Assembly (NCBI RefSeq): GCF_002259485.1
Contig: NZ_NPGA01000019.1
Coordinates: 62,001 to 126,000 of the forward strand
DNA from: Rhodococcus sp. 14-1411-2a
GTDB lineage: Bacteria; Actinomycetota; Actinomycetes; Mycobacteriales; Mycobacteriaceae
DNA: 64,000 bases
Direction: 5' to 3'
Shown here: piece by piece, positions 1 through 7,864 of the stretch
Numbering within the stretch: the stretch's first letter is position 1
Layout: each line of letters begins with the position of its first letter
Notes under the pieces: model-generated
What the model saw: only the letters and a program-made list of their open reading frames with translations
Told to the model about the DNA's origin: nothing
The model's database searches: none
Made by a program: the position numbers and the translations under genes

Positions 1-2952
1 GAAACTCACATTGGGGCTCACTGATAGTTCGACGACCAGAGAATATGCCTGGACAGCGACGCACGCGCGAGCGAGCGCCTCAGCTTCTCCTGCGTTACTC
101 GATACTTGCCTGAGCTGGCGCCGGAGGCGCTCCGTTACCGCATCGCGTTGCGTGCGGTTCTGCGCAGCTATTGCCGCCGTCCACAACAATTCAGCCTCGA
201 AATGAGGCCCGCCACTCGAAAGCTTGAAACGCGCGGCGGGATCCTTGATGGTTGTCCGGGCCTCGATATCAAAACGGTTGAGTGTAGGTTCATCGACCAG
301 TCGCAGTGTGTCGGATACGATCTCGTCTCGTTTGTCGGAGTCGGTGTGTTCCACGAGTTGACGGAGGCCGGCAGCAGCGTCCGCGCGTTCGGACGCCGAG
401 AGGTGCACATCCTTGATCCTCTCAAGCAGGTGCTCTTTCCATTGCCGTACGAAAGCTTTGGCTCGCGGGTCGTCGCCGTTGTCGAGTGCCGAGCTCAACG
501 CGGTGCTTATGAGAGTGCATGCGTATCCTTCAACGTGTGAGGTTCGGGGTACATTGAGCTGTTCTGACATAAGTGACTCGGCCAATGATTGTGTATGTTC
601 GACCGAAACATCGGTGGAGACACCCCAGGTCGCCAAGACCTCGGCAGCCCCCCGGTTTTGATGTTGGTCAACCAACTGCTGAAGTGCTTCTCGCATTAGA
701 GCGATGTCGGCCAAGGAACGCTCGACCCGGCTCGTAGTCCTTCCGACATCGATGCGGACCATCTCTGCTAGACCATCTACCGCGGTCTTGCGATGGTGCG
801 GATCACTTGTGACGACGGCAATCAAGAAGTCGATTAGCTGCTCGTCGATGAATCTGTAGTGGTTCTCATCTCTCGGGATCAGTTTTAGGGCCACTGGCAA
901 AACCTGAACCACAACCGCCTCCGGCAGCCTTGATCCGAGCGAGGCAATCGCGCCTAATGATGCGACGGCGTCGTCGGCGTCTATGGCATTGGTGGGGTCC
1001 GCTGAGCCAGCGAAGACCATTTGGAGGGCGGCAGCGATTCGGTCAATGTCTGCATCGGGGATGAAGTCGGCAGTTTGGCCGAGGACATCAGCGGCGCACG
1101 CTCGCTGCAGCGCCGACGGGGAGCTGAGGTAGGCCGACACATCAATGAATTGAGACAGAAGGTTAGATGACGAGAGGGCGGATTTTCGGTCTCCAGCGAC
1201 TACCCGTTGGCGTATAGCGAATTCGGGTCGGAGCCCAGCCTCCATAGCCTGCGCGAGGAATTTTCTCGCTCGCCTCTCGTCGCATTCGTTTCCTGAGGTT
1301 CGTTCGAGACGGAGCCAGTGGTGGGTCCATCTGATGGCGTCGGCCACTTTGGTGTCCACCAAGTGCTGCAGTGCCACGGCTTCGGCGGTGTCCTTCCCTT
1401 TGATGAGGCGGCTACGGTTGCTTATAGATTTCGCGCTGCTCATGACCCGCTGCGGTAAGGGGTTGAAGTTTGGGAAAAGTCCTGGCGGTGCAACCGATGC
1501 GATGCTGCGTAGCGCATCCCTGACGTCTCCGCCCATGTCTGCGTGCCATCCATGCGTGACCGCTCGTCGGTAGGCGTTAATCGCTGTAGTTGTTCGGTCT
1601 TCAGCGGCAGCGGCGCGTCCGTAGCGGCGCTCGATGAGCGCCCGGATTCCGTCGTCCGTGTATGACTGGTCGCGAACCTCGTCGTATGCTGAGGATGACG
1701 CAGCGCCGTCCAATATCTCCAGGTCAGCGATGGCGCAAAGGAGCCGGACCCTCTCGTGCGTTGTAGACGGGTTGGGTACCGACTTCAGAAATGTGAGTAC
1801 GGCGGCCTTGTCGTCGCGATCGTCCTCGTCGGTGACAATCTGCTCGGCGAGGAGTAAAGCGAGTCTTCCGACATGTTCGTTGCCTGTGGTGACCAGGCCG
1901 TCCACGATCGGGGCAACGTCGTCGACTTCGAAGCCATTTTCATACCACTGGTCGGCGTGTACGAGAAGCTTGAGAACCGAGTCGTTGTCGTCACGGGAGC
2001 ATTCGGTTGCCAGATCTTGCAGTCGTCGGCGTTTCTCACCGAAAAACTGGCAACCTTCGATTGCTGTGATTGCGTCGCTAGCCAGTCGATCGAAAGCAAT
2101 CTGCGATTCACCGGCATTGCCGATTAGCCGTGTGGCCTCATCGCGCACAATGTCTGCGAAGGGGAGTGCACGTGCGTGTAGTTCCGCTGAAATGTCGTCG
2201 TATGTTCGAGCGGCCTCGAGTGGCGCGGTGTCTGAGATAGATTGAGCGTTGTCGAAGTCTTTCCTGCGGCCTATTGCGGTGAGTGGGTCGTCTATCAGTC
2301 CACCGCTGTTGCCGATGCCTGGTCGGATCGGACGGTTGTAGCCGCAGAACTCGCGTGCCCAGTGCTCGCCGAAGTAGCCGCCTACTATCGCGCCGTAATG
2401 TCGAAGGTGGCTAGATAGGGCGTGAGCATCGATTAGGCGGGGTGTGAAATCGCCGCTGAACTCATTCTTGAGTTCAGCTAATTTGTCTGTTACCGCCGTG
2501 TCGCGGTTGCTGCATCCAGTGACAAGGACGAACTCGTGAGCTTCTGGAAACGGACGGTTCAGCGATACCGTCTTACCTTTCTCCTTCCGGCTAGGGTTCG
2601 CATAGTCGCGCACTGCGTTTTCGAGCGCAGTAGGCGTAAGCGATTCGATTCGGCGCACTTGATAAACGATCTGCACCCCAGATTTCCACCCTACGATGTC
2701 GAGGCCCGCTTGGTACTGCCCAGTTCGTCCATAAGCCTGCACGTCGTCAAGGTTGAAGACGCAAAGCGCCGCCTCGGCGACCAGGCGCTCGAAAACCAGA
2801 GGATCGAGTGACTCGAAAGGGAGCACGGCCGGAGTCGATGTTGGGGGAGCAATGCTGTCGGGGGAAGGTTGGCGCGACAGTACGTCCGAAATTGAGACCG
2901 GACTAGTGTCGGAAAAGTCTTCCTCGGTGCCATCTGGTGCGCCCTTAGTCAT
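1..2952 (-). CDS. Large putative nuclease-solenoid protein, C-terminus beyond the window
   Basis: One reading frame stays open from the ATG at 2952 to base 1: 984 codons with no stop, so the protein is longer than 984 residues and is cut by the left edge. An in-frame TAG lies three codons upstream of the ATG, so the start is well bounded. Residues 50 to 120 look like a restriction-endonuclease fold of the PD-(D/E)XK type: FERLVAE (E55), AYGRTGQYQAGLDIVG (D85) and VYQVRR (Q98, R100). A usual QxK is here QxR, so the catalytic lysine may be replaced. Residues about 185 to 225 (SSHLRHYGAIVGGYFG) resemble the stretch after the nuclease in other large defence-type proteins, from memory. The rest is charged and helical, like TPR or HEAT repeats. 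I saw no Walker A P-loop in the visible part. Third codon positions are more AT-rich than in genes to the right. Function is inferred, not proven. Confidence 0.8.
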   Translation of the reverse strand, partial: MTKGAPDGTEEDFSDTSPVSISDVLSRQPSPDSIAPPTSTPAVLPFESLDPLVFERLVAEAALCVFNLDDVQAYGRTGQYQAGLDIVGWKSGVQIVYQVRRIESLTPTALENAVRDYANPSRKEKGKTVSLNRPFPEAHEFVLVTGCSNRDTAVTDKLAELKNEFSGDFTPRLIDAHALSSHLRHYGAIVGGYFGEHWAREFCGYNRPIRPGIGNSGGLIDDPLTAIGRRKDFDNAQSISDTAPLEAARTYDDISAELHARALPFADIVRDEATRLIGNAGESQIAFDRLASDAITAIEGCQFFGEKRRRLQDLATECSRDDNDSVLKLLVHADQWYENGFEVDDVAPIVDGLVTTGNEHVGRLALLLAEQIVTDEDDRDDKAAVLTFLKSVPNPSTTHERVRLLCAIADLEILDGAASSSAYDEVRDQSYTDDGIRALIERRYGRAAAAEDRTTTAINAYRRAVTHGWHADMGGDVRDALRSIASVAPPGLFPNFNPLPQRVMSSAKSISNRSRLIKGKDTAEAVALQHLVDTKVADAIRWTHHWLRLERTSGNECDERRARKFLAQAMEAGLRPEFAIRQRVVAGDRKSALSSSNLLSQFIDVSAYLSSPSALQRACAADVLGQTADFIPDADIDRIAAALQMVFAGSADPTNAIDADDAVASLGAIASLGSRLPEAVVVQVLPVALKLIPRDENHYRFIDEQLIDFLIAVVTSDPHHRKTAVDGLAEMVRIDVGRTTSRVERSLADIALMREALQQLVDQHQNRGAAEVLATWGVSTDVSVEHTQSLAESLMSEQLNVPRTSHVEGYACTLISTALSSALDNGDDPRAKAFVRQWKEHLLERIKDVHLSASERADAAAGLRQLVEHTDSDKRDEIVSDTLRLVDEPTLNRFDIEARTTIKDPAARFKLSSGGPHFEAELLWTAAIAAQNRTQRDAVTERLRRQLRQVSSNAGEAEALARACVAVQAYSLVVELSVSPNVSF

Positions 2953-3153
2953 AGAGAACTAGTACCACCCGGGAGCGACATCAGCGCTGCATCGCGCGAG
3001 CAGAGGTCCTAGGACGGGCTGTTTCAGTCGGATGGACGCACAGCAGCAAGCTGTCCGCGCCGTGAGCAACTGCGACACGAGGGACGCCTTGTCGCGAGTG
3101 GCACCATGTGACGCGTTGACAATTGCGTCGGAGGCCACTGCCATGATGGGCAG

Positions 3154-3909
3154 GTGACAAAACTTGCCTACATGACGCGGGAAGACTGGGGTCAAGACGG
3201 GACGGCGATGGTGGCGCAGAGCTCGGCCGTCAGGGACTGGGTCGGCTCGGCACCGTACTTCTTCGCCGTGACGGACGCGGACGGGTTCGACCGAGCCGAC
3301 CGCGCCGCAGACATCGAGGCAGCGGAGTACATCGCCCCAGTCAAGTCCGAGCGGGTCGTCTTCGACATCAGCGAGCTCACGGATCTTGGTCTCGAGAACA
3401 AAGTCACCGAACACGCAGTGGTAGTACTCCATCCGTTCGGACAGCGCGGACTCGAGACGCTTCGGCGCGCAGTCGAAGCCAACTCAGTTAGCAAGCTCTT
3501 CGTCCTGATCTGGTCCCGTCACGACATGATTCACACCTGGCTGGACGGGCTCAGGGCCCTGAATCTGCACACCCATGAGTCCGCGCCCGCCAACGATCCA
3601 CTCTTGCTCGCAGCAGCCAAGATGATCAAGAACGAGGACTACAACGGCCTCAGTTCAGGCCACGGCAAGGATGTCATCGTGCAGCTCGTCCGCGCATTCG
3701 CGGCCGAGGGATACCCCGTCGACCCAGACCTGTGGCTGCGCGCGTACTTCGCAGTCGGTGGCAGCTTCCGTCACGCCGAGTCGGTGCACAAGCTACTCGA
3801 GGAAATGAAGGCCGGCACGAGGCACCGCGTGAAGCAGCGCTACCGGGAGAACATAGTCGATATTCTGCGTGAGCGGCTCGCAGCGAATGCGGACGTCACC
3901 TCCGATTAG
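3154..3909 (+). CDS. Conserved-looking hypothetical protein, 251 aa
   Basis: I do not recognise the family. It starts at GTG 3154; ATG 3172 is the alternative, and neither has a strong ribosome binding site. The protein is soluble, with no signal peptide or membrane segment. The N-terminal half alternates short strands and helices (for example HAVVVLHPFG and SKLFVLIWSRHDM). The C-terminal half is more conserved in appearance, with LSSGHGKDVIVQLVRAFAA, YPVDPDLWLRAYFAVGGSF and a basic RHRVKQRYREN helix. It starts 201 bases from the divergent start of the large nuclease-like gene and ends 2 bases before the stop of the convergent gene at 3912. Its position inside the tRNA-bounded segment suggests an accessory function. 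Confidence 0.7.
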   Translation: MTKLAYMTREDWGQDGTAMVAQSSAVRDWVGSAPYFFAVTDADGFDRADRAADIEAAEYIAPVKSERVVFDISELTDLGLENKVTEHAVVVLHPFGQRGLETLRRAVEANSVSKLFVLIWSRHDMIHTWLDGLRALNLHTHESAPANDPLLLAAAKMIKNEDYNGLSSGHGKDVIVQLVRAFAAEGYPVDPDLWLRAYFAVGGSFRHAESVHKLLEEMKAGTRHRVKQRYRENIVDILRERLAANADVTSD

Positions 3910-3911
3910 TT

Positions 3912-5186
3912 TTACATCCGGTAGTAAGTGTCGGGCTCAAACTTGGCCTTCCACTCTCGATTCTTTGGATGCGTGGACATCCACCGCGCCAGCTCTTTCA
4001 GCGCATCGTTAAGGCTCTCAAGCAGCGCGACCTGACGATGCACGAAGGTCTTATCAGTGACGTTCGTGCGCAGGACGTGAGCCGGCTTTTGTCGGGCCTG
4101 ACGAATCTCTCGCAACGGCTGCATCAAGTCTTTCACCACAGCTGCGTCGATGCCGTTGTTCCCCAAGAGAGCAGCGAGGCGACTAAGAGTGCCGAGGTTT
4201 TGATCATCCTTGTCCTTGCGCGGGGCACCCGCAGCATCTAGCCCATCATGGCGAATGTTGTCGGATACCACCTTGTCGAGCTGCACGATGAACTCGTCCC
4301 ATTCACGCTGCGACGGACGCAGAAGCCACCCGAAGTCCTGCGGTCGATCGGTGTGCTTGAAGAGGGCTGCACCAAAGGCTCCGGTCCAGAGCGTGTTGAG
4401 GTTCTCCAGCTCGACAAAGAGATGCTCGAACGGCCCGATGCCATCGGCCCAGTGGCCCATCTGCGTCATCCACCATGCGGGGTGTGGCTCGAGTCCGTTG
4501 TCGTCCACCTGATACGACTTCCAGCGTTGCTGGTGCTCGGGGGTGAGCTTGGCGAGATCGCCGTAGAAGGCAGCGACGCGGCGCAGGATCCGTGTGTTTA
4601 CATCAGTGCGGTCGTAGTCGGAAAGGTCGTAGGCAAACCCAAGATGGCTGAGCGAGACCTTGTCACGGTCAAGTTCGGTGTCGTCGAGGTAGGCCTCATC
4701 GCCGATGCTCATGTCTACGCCGAAGTCCCAGTAGCGGAATAGATAGCGTGGGTCATTCCGGTAGGGCTCAAGTACGTCGAAGCTGAAGTAGGCGAGTTCG
4801 AGCGTGCCGCGACCCTTCGCCATCGCAGCACCGAACGGATGCCCTTTCAGGCGCGCTGGCACGCGCACGCCCTGCAGAGCGGAAGGAGTCGGGTACGCGA
4901 CCACGCTGTCAGCAGCATCCGCCAACCCGTCGAGCGACTCGATCTGCGACTCGATCGTTCGTCGTGAGGGCCACGGCCGGATATGCGGGTTCGGATAGTC
5001 GACCTCTGACACCATCACCTCAAGCTTTTGGTCCGCTACCAACCTCTTCGCAACCTCAATCAAGTCGGGCTCGCTGCTTGTGTGCAGTTGGAGTCCGTTG
5101 AAGTCGCCGGACTTGAGATACCGGTCCACTACGGCCTTCATCAGGGCATCGGGGGTGGCATCGAGCACAATGCTATTCAACCGCAC
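3912..5186 (-). CDS. Hypothetical protein with a HEPN-like R-x4-H motif, 424 aa
   Basis: The family is not recognised. The GTG start at 5186 is immediately preceded by an in-frame TGA, so no longer N-terminus exists in this frame. The body (residues 1 to 330) is soluble and rich in aromatic and acidic residues, such as YLFRYWDFGVDMSIGDEAYL. Near the C-terminus, REIRQARQKPAH contains R365-x4-H370, the spacing of the catalytic R-x4-6-H of HEPN ribonucleases, in a predicted helical context. HEPN proteins are frequent RNase toxins in abortive-infection systems. One short motif is weak evidence and the rest of the fold is unassigned. The gene is convergent with the 251-residue gene, 2 bases apart, and belongs to the AT-richer left segment. 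Confidence 0.7.
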   Translation of the reverse strand: MRLNSIVLDATPDALMKAVVDRYLKSGDFNGLQLHTSSEPDLIEVAKRLVADQKLEVMVSEVDYPNPHIRPWPSRRTIESQIESLDGLADAADSVVAYPTPSALQGVRVPARLKGHPFGAAMAKGRGTLELAYFSFDVLEPYRNDPRYLFRYWDFGVDMSIGDEAYLDDTELDRDKVSLSHLGFAYDLSDYDRTDVNTRILRRVAAFYGDLAKLTPEHQQRWKSYQVDDNGLEPHPAWWMTQMGHWADGIGPFEHLFVELENLNTLWTGAFGAALFKHTDRPQDFGWLLRPSQREWDEFIVQLDKVVSDNIRHDGLDAAGAPRKDKDDQNLGTLSRLAALLGNNGIDAAVVKDLMQPLREIRQARQKPAHVLRTNVTDKTFVHRQVALLESLNDALKELARWMSTHPKNREWKAKFEPDTYYRM

Positions 5187-5922
5187 TCAGGGAAACCCCG
5201 GCGATGCAGGGACTACTCGGCTCGATTCGGCGGCTTCTGGCGGTGGGAAAGGATCGCGCTCCGTGGGTGATGAAACTGCCAGAGGATCCAGACGATTCCC
5301 GGCACTCCGAATTCTGGGCTCGCAGTTGAAGCCACCGTGCCGGGCGCGACGTTCCAGACGTCGAAGCCGGGGTATTGGCTAGCCATCGAAGCGTGGTCTG
5401 GTGTGCGTTGCGATCGAGCTGCCTGAACTACGCCACGCATGCCATCTTGCGCGGGCCGAGCAGATTAGACCCGCTCCGGATGATGTTCGCGAACATCGTC
5501 GACGACGATCTGGCCAAACTTTTCAGCCGTGATGTTTCGTCAACGGCGGTGGTGGGCATCGGCACCGAAACGTACGGATCGCAGCCGCGGCAATGGGCAC
5601 TATACGAGCAAGTTCTATTCGGCGCGGCGTGTCCGTAGCGTATCTTCATCCTCACGCTGGGGGTACAAGCAGTTCGAGCGAGCTCATCACTTTGAATCGT
5701 GGTGGAGTCGAATGTCCATGGCGGTCCGTTTAGACGATGAGGGACTGTGCAGGGCTCATATGGACGGGGATCAGGTCGGAGGAGATCATCGTTTACTCAT
5801 CACTTTGGGGCGAACGCGGATGGATTCACCCGGACGCCGGTGGTCACTCGACTTCCCAAACACCCAGCTCAGCTGGCCTGTGATGGACGCGAGTGTATCC
5901 ACTTGAATTGTTATCTCTTTTA
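5187..5922. other. Gene-poor segment at the island edge
   Basis: No reading frame here has a convincing start, codon use or recognisable product. The short open frames on both strands overlap one another and look random. The segment lies between the last island gene and the tRNA fragment, where an element's attachment-site arms or a decayed gene would be expected. The only structure I see is a 12-base direct repeat, listed separately. Confidence 0.5.
5683..5807. repeat. 12-base direct repeat pair CTCATCACTTTG
   Basis: CTCATCACTTTG occurs at 5683-5694 and again at 5796-5807, in the same orientation and 113 bases apart. The second copy ends about 115 bases before the tRNA-like att core. Short direct repeats flanking an att core can be integrase arm-type binding sites; that reading is inference. 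Two copies of a 12-mer this close are unlikely, but not impossible, by chance. Confidence 0.4.
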
Positions 5923-5957
5923 CAGCGGGTCCGGGGTTCGAATCCCTGATGGCGCAC
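5923..5957 (+). other. tRNA 3' fragment, probable attachment site (attR/attL) of an integrated element
   Basis: The 35 bases hold a complete T-arm (stem CGGGG/CCCTG around TTCGAAT) followed by a 7-base acceptor 3' half ATGGCGC and discriminator A. No matching 5' acceptor half (GCGCCAT) or D-arm lies in the preceding 80 bases, so this is a 3' fragment and not a whole tRNA. From memory the sequence matches the 3' end of actinobacterial tRNA-Lys. Tyrosine integrases commonly target tRNA 3' ends and leave such a duplicate at the far end of the element. A terminator follows 4 bases later, as after a genuine tRNA gene. Everything to the left would then be the element. Confidence 0.7.
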
Positions 5958-5961
5958 AACG

Positions 5962-6001
5962 AATGCCCTTGCCAGTGAAAACGCTGGCAGGGGCATTTTT
6001 G
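5962..6001 (+). terminator. Rho-independent terminator after the tRNA fragment
   Basis: AATGCCCTTGCCAG pairs with CTGGCAGGGGCATT around a short A-rich loop, and a run of T follows at 5996-6001. It sits where the terminator of the original tRNA gene would be, which supports this side being the ancestral chromosome. Confidence 0.85.
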
Positions 6002-6089
6002 TGGTACATCATCGACCAAGACATGGGTGTCGCAAATCCGCGAATACAGAATGCGGACCCGCACTTCGGACCGCATACTGGCTCGCGAC

Positions 6090-7271
6090 ATGAGACTGCC
6101 TTTCGTCACCCTCGCCCTGTCCGTTCTTGTCGGGTGCCTCGCTCTCTCGGCCGCACCCGCCTCGGCGGCTCCCGGTGGTGCCGATTTCTACAGTGAGCCC
6201 GTCGTAGGCCTGGGGGCATACGCACCCGGGTCCATCCTGCGCCGAGAATCCGTGCCACAGCTCGACGTTCTGGGATCGCACACCGAGCGCATTCTGTACC
6301 GGTCGGCCGATCCTCGCGATCGTGCGGTGGCTGTGTCGGGGCTGCTGGTCACGCCGACGCGTGCGTGGTCCGGTCCCGGGCCCCGGCCCGTGATCGCTTA
6401 TGCGCCAGGCAGTTACGGGGTTGCCGATCGTTGCTCGGGCTCCTCGGAGCTGGGACTGACAACCACGATGCCGGCACTGCTGCCACTACTGGCGCGGGGG
6501 TACCAGGTGGTCACGACGGACTATCAGGGGCTGGGAACCCCCGGCGAATACCAGTTTCTGGGTCGGGTCGCCAGTGCCCGCGCCGTGCTGGACTCGGCAC
6601 GGGCTGCGGCAGGGGAGACCGACGCGCCTGTCGTGCTCTACGGATACTCGGCGGGCGGCGTCGCGTCGGCCGCTGCTGCAGAGCTCGCGTCCGCCTACGC
6701 GCCCGACGTCTCTGTGGTCGGTGCATTCGTCGGTGCCGCACCGACCGATCCTGTGTTGCGCGTCGAGGGCCAGGACGGCTCCGAGTCCGCCGCGACGATG
6801 CTGTACACGATCGGGGGCCTGATCGGCGCTCACCCCGACCGGGCCGAACAGATCCGGGCTCTCTTCAACGATCGCGGACGGGCAGCCCTCGATGCGGCGC
6901 AGGATTTCTGCACGGTCGACGCTCTCACCTACGGACCGTTGCGATCCGAGGATCTCACTGCTGACGGCTCTTCCCTGGGAACGCTCATGACCGGGCCCGT
7001 GCTGGGTCCGATGACGCAGGAGAACACCATCGGGTTCACCGCGCCCGTCGCACCCGTGATCATCGTGCACGGCGTTCACGACGCCTCCGTCGAGATCGAG
7101 CAGAGCCGAATCCTGGTGCAGCGTTGGCGCGCCGCAGGCGCCACCGACATCACCGTCCGGGAGTTCGACTTCGGAACCGGTTGGGTGCCCACAGTCGACC
7201 ACACGGCCGCGAACGTCGCTGCCTACCCCGAGCTGATCGGGTGGATGGATCGACTCGTCACACAGGCGTAG
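6090..7271 (+). CDS. Secreted lipase (LIP / secretory lipase family)
   Basis: The protein of 393 residues is an alpha/beta hydrolase of the secretory lipase family. It is probably exported to hydrolyse ester lipids outside the cell. The start chosen, ATG 6090, gives a clear signal peptide (MRLPFVTLALSVLVGC, then an Ala-rich cleavage region ending in ASAAPG); an ATG at 6051 would put charged sequence in front of it. The nucleophile elbow is GYSAGG, the acid probably the Asp in HGVHDASV, and the histidine the one in VDHTAAN. It is the first gene on the chromosomal side of the att site and reads away from it. Confidence 0.85.
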   Translation: MRLPFVTLALSVLVGCLALSAAPASAAPGGADFYSEPVVGLGAYAPGSILRRESVPQLDVLGSHTERILYRSADPRDRAVAVSGLLVTPTRAWSGPGPRPVIAYAPGSYGVADRCSGSSELGLTTTMPALLPLLARGYQVVTTDYQGLGTPGEYQFLGRVASARAVLDSARAAAGETDAPVVLYGYSAGGVASAAAAELASAYAPDVSVVGAFVGAAPTDPVLRVEGQDGSESAATMLYTIGGLIGAHPDRAEQIRALFNDRGRAALDAAQDFCTVDALTYGPLRSEDLTADGSSLGTLMTGPVLGPMTQENTIGFTAPVAPVIIVHGVHDASVEIEQSRILVQRWRAAGATDITVREFDFGTGWVPTVDHTAANVAAYPELIGWMDRLVTQA

Positions 7272-7291
7272 CTCGACGATCGAGGCGTCGT

Positions 7292-7309
7292 ACGTGATGT
7301 AGATCACGT
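7292..7309. promoter_or_regulatory. CRP/GlxR-like palindrome
   Basis: ACGTGA-TGTAGA-TCACGT is a perfect palindrome with 6-base arms and a 6-base spacer. The core GTGA-N6-TCAC is the half-site arrangement of CRP/GlxR regulators. It lies just after the lipase gene and about 105 bases before the small open reading frames at 7415 and 7444, the only downstream genes it could serve. Binding is inferred from the motif alone. Confidence 0.45.
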
Positions 7310-7414
7310 CACACTGATGTGTGTTTGCTCCGTGCCGATTCGACTTATCGATCGTGCCGGATCGTTTCACCGGCCAGTCGCAGGGTTCTTCTGCCTCAGA
7401 GAAAGGGACCGAGA

Positions 7415-7447
7415 ATGACCGTCATCGGAAACGGGGCCGCCGTATGA
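7415..7447 (+). CDS. Possible 10-residue leader peptide
   Basis: ATG 7415 follows a good ribosome binding site (AAAGGGA about 8 bases upstream). It encodes only MTVIGNGAAV before a TGA that overlaps the next start as ATGA. This arrangement would couple translation of the 38-residue protein behind it. It may be a real short leader, or the ribosome binding site may serve the longer frame through a sequence difference. No function can be assigned. Confidence 0.3.
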   Translation: MTVIGNGAAV

Positions 7448-7560
7448 GTGGCCGCAGAAGTCTCTCCAGCCGACTCTTCGAGGGTCTGGGCCGCGTCACG
7501 TGGGGCTACGGCAAGCGGAAGCTCGACGAGCGTCGCGCACGCAAACGCGGACGCCGGTAA
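7444..7560 (+). CDS. Small highly basic protein, 38 aa
   Basis: The product contains 14 Arg or Lys residues; it starts MSGRRSLSSRLFEGLG and ends in a run of Arg and Lys. Its ATG overlaps the stop of the 10-residue leader. It has no membrane segment. A nucleic-acid-binding or ribosome-associated role would fit the charge, but that is only a guess from composition. It was kept because a ribosome binding site leads the pair and the codon choice matches the surrounding genes. Confidence 0.4.
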   Translation: MSGRRSLSSRLFEGLGRVTWGYGKRKLDERRARKRGRR

Positions 7561-7611
7561 GCCGAACGCTGGGCGTCCGATTTCGGCACCCTCGATCGGT
7601 ACGGTGCACGT

Positions 7612-7782
7612 ATGTACGGATTCGAGGTGGGCGACGGAGTCACACCGCTGAGTGGGCCCATGGCAGGTATGTACGGAACCGTGGTCTGGTTCTACGAGGA
7701 CAAGCAGCAGTTGCTCGTTCGTTTCGGCGCATCACAGCAGATGTACTACGCGACGGACGAGCTGAAACGATGGGGCGAGTAG
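7612..7782 (+). CDS. Small conserved-looking protein, 56 aa
   Basis: The sequence MYGFEVGDGVTPLSG begins a compact beta-rich protein with TVVWFYEDKQQLLVRFG and ends in YYATDELKRWGE. The alternating pattern (an opening VGDGV, a central TVVW strand, then VRFG and a closing DELKRW) resembles short SH3-like or KOW-like proteins that bind a partner through a five-strand barrel. This is a shape argument, not a family match. The gene is 51 bases downstream of the basic peptide and 82 bases upstream of the LLM-class gene. Confidence 0.6.
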   Translation: MYGFEVGDGVTPLSGPMAGMYGTVVWFYEDKQQLLVRFGASQQMYYATDELKRWGE

Positions 7783-7864
7783 CTGCCAGCTCGACACCCA
7801 TCGGAATAATTGAATCTTCACCGATGCTGTTGGAGTCGACCACCCCGAACCGAAAGGCCCCACC

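Noticed and set aside
5213..5440. 75-residue minus-strand frame with a hydrophobic-looking stretch
   Set aside because: No ribosome binding site, no family resemblance, and it overlaps other random open frames in a gene-poor region.
5884..5957. Complete tRNA gene ending at the T-arm sequence
   Set aside because: No 5' acceptor half pairing with ATGGCGC, no D-arm and no anticodon stem; only the 3' part is present.
6486..7370. Long minus-strand frame opposite the lipase
   Set aside because: It is a shadow frame produced by high-GC third positions and has no recognisable product.
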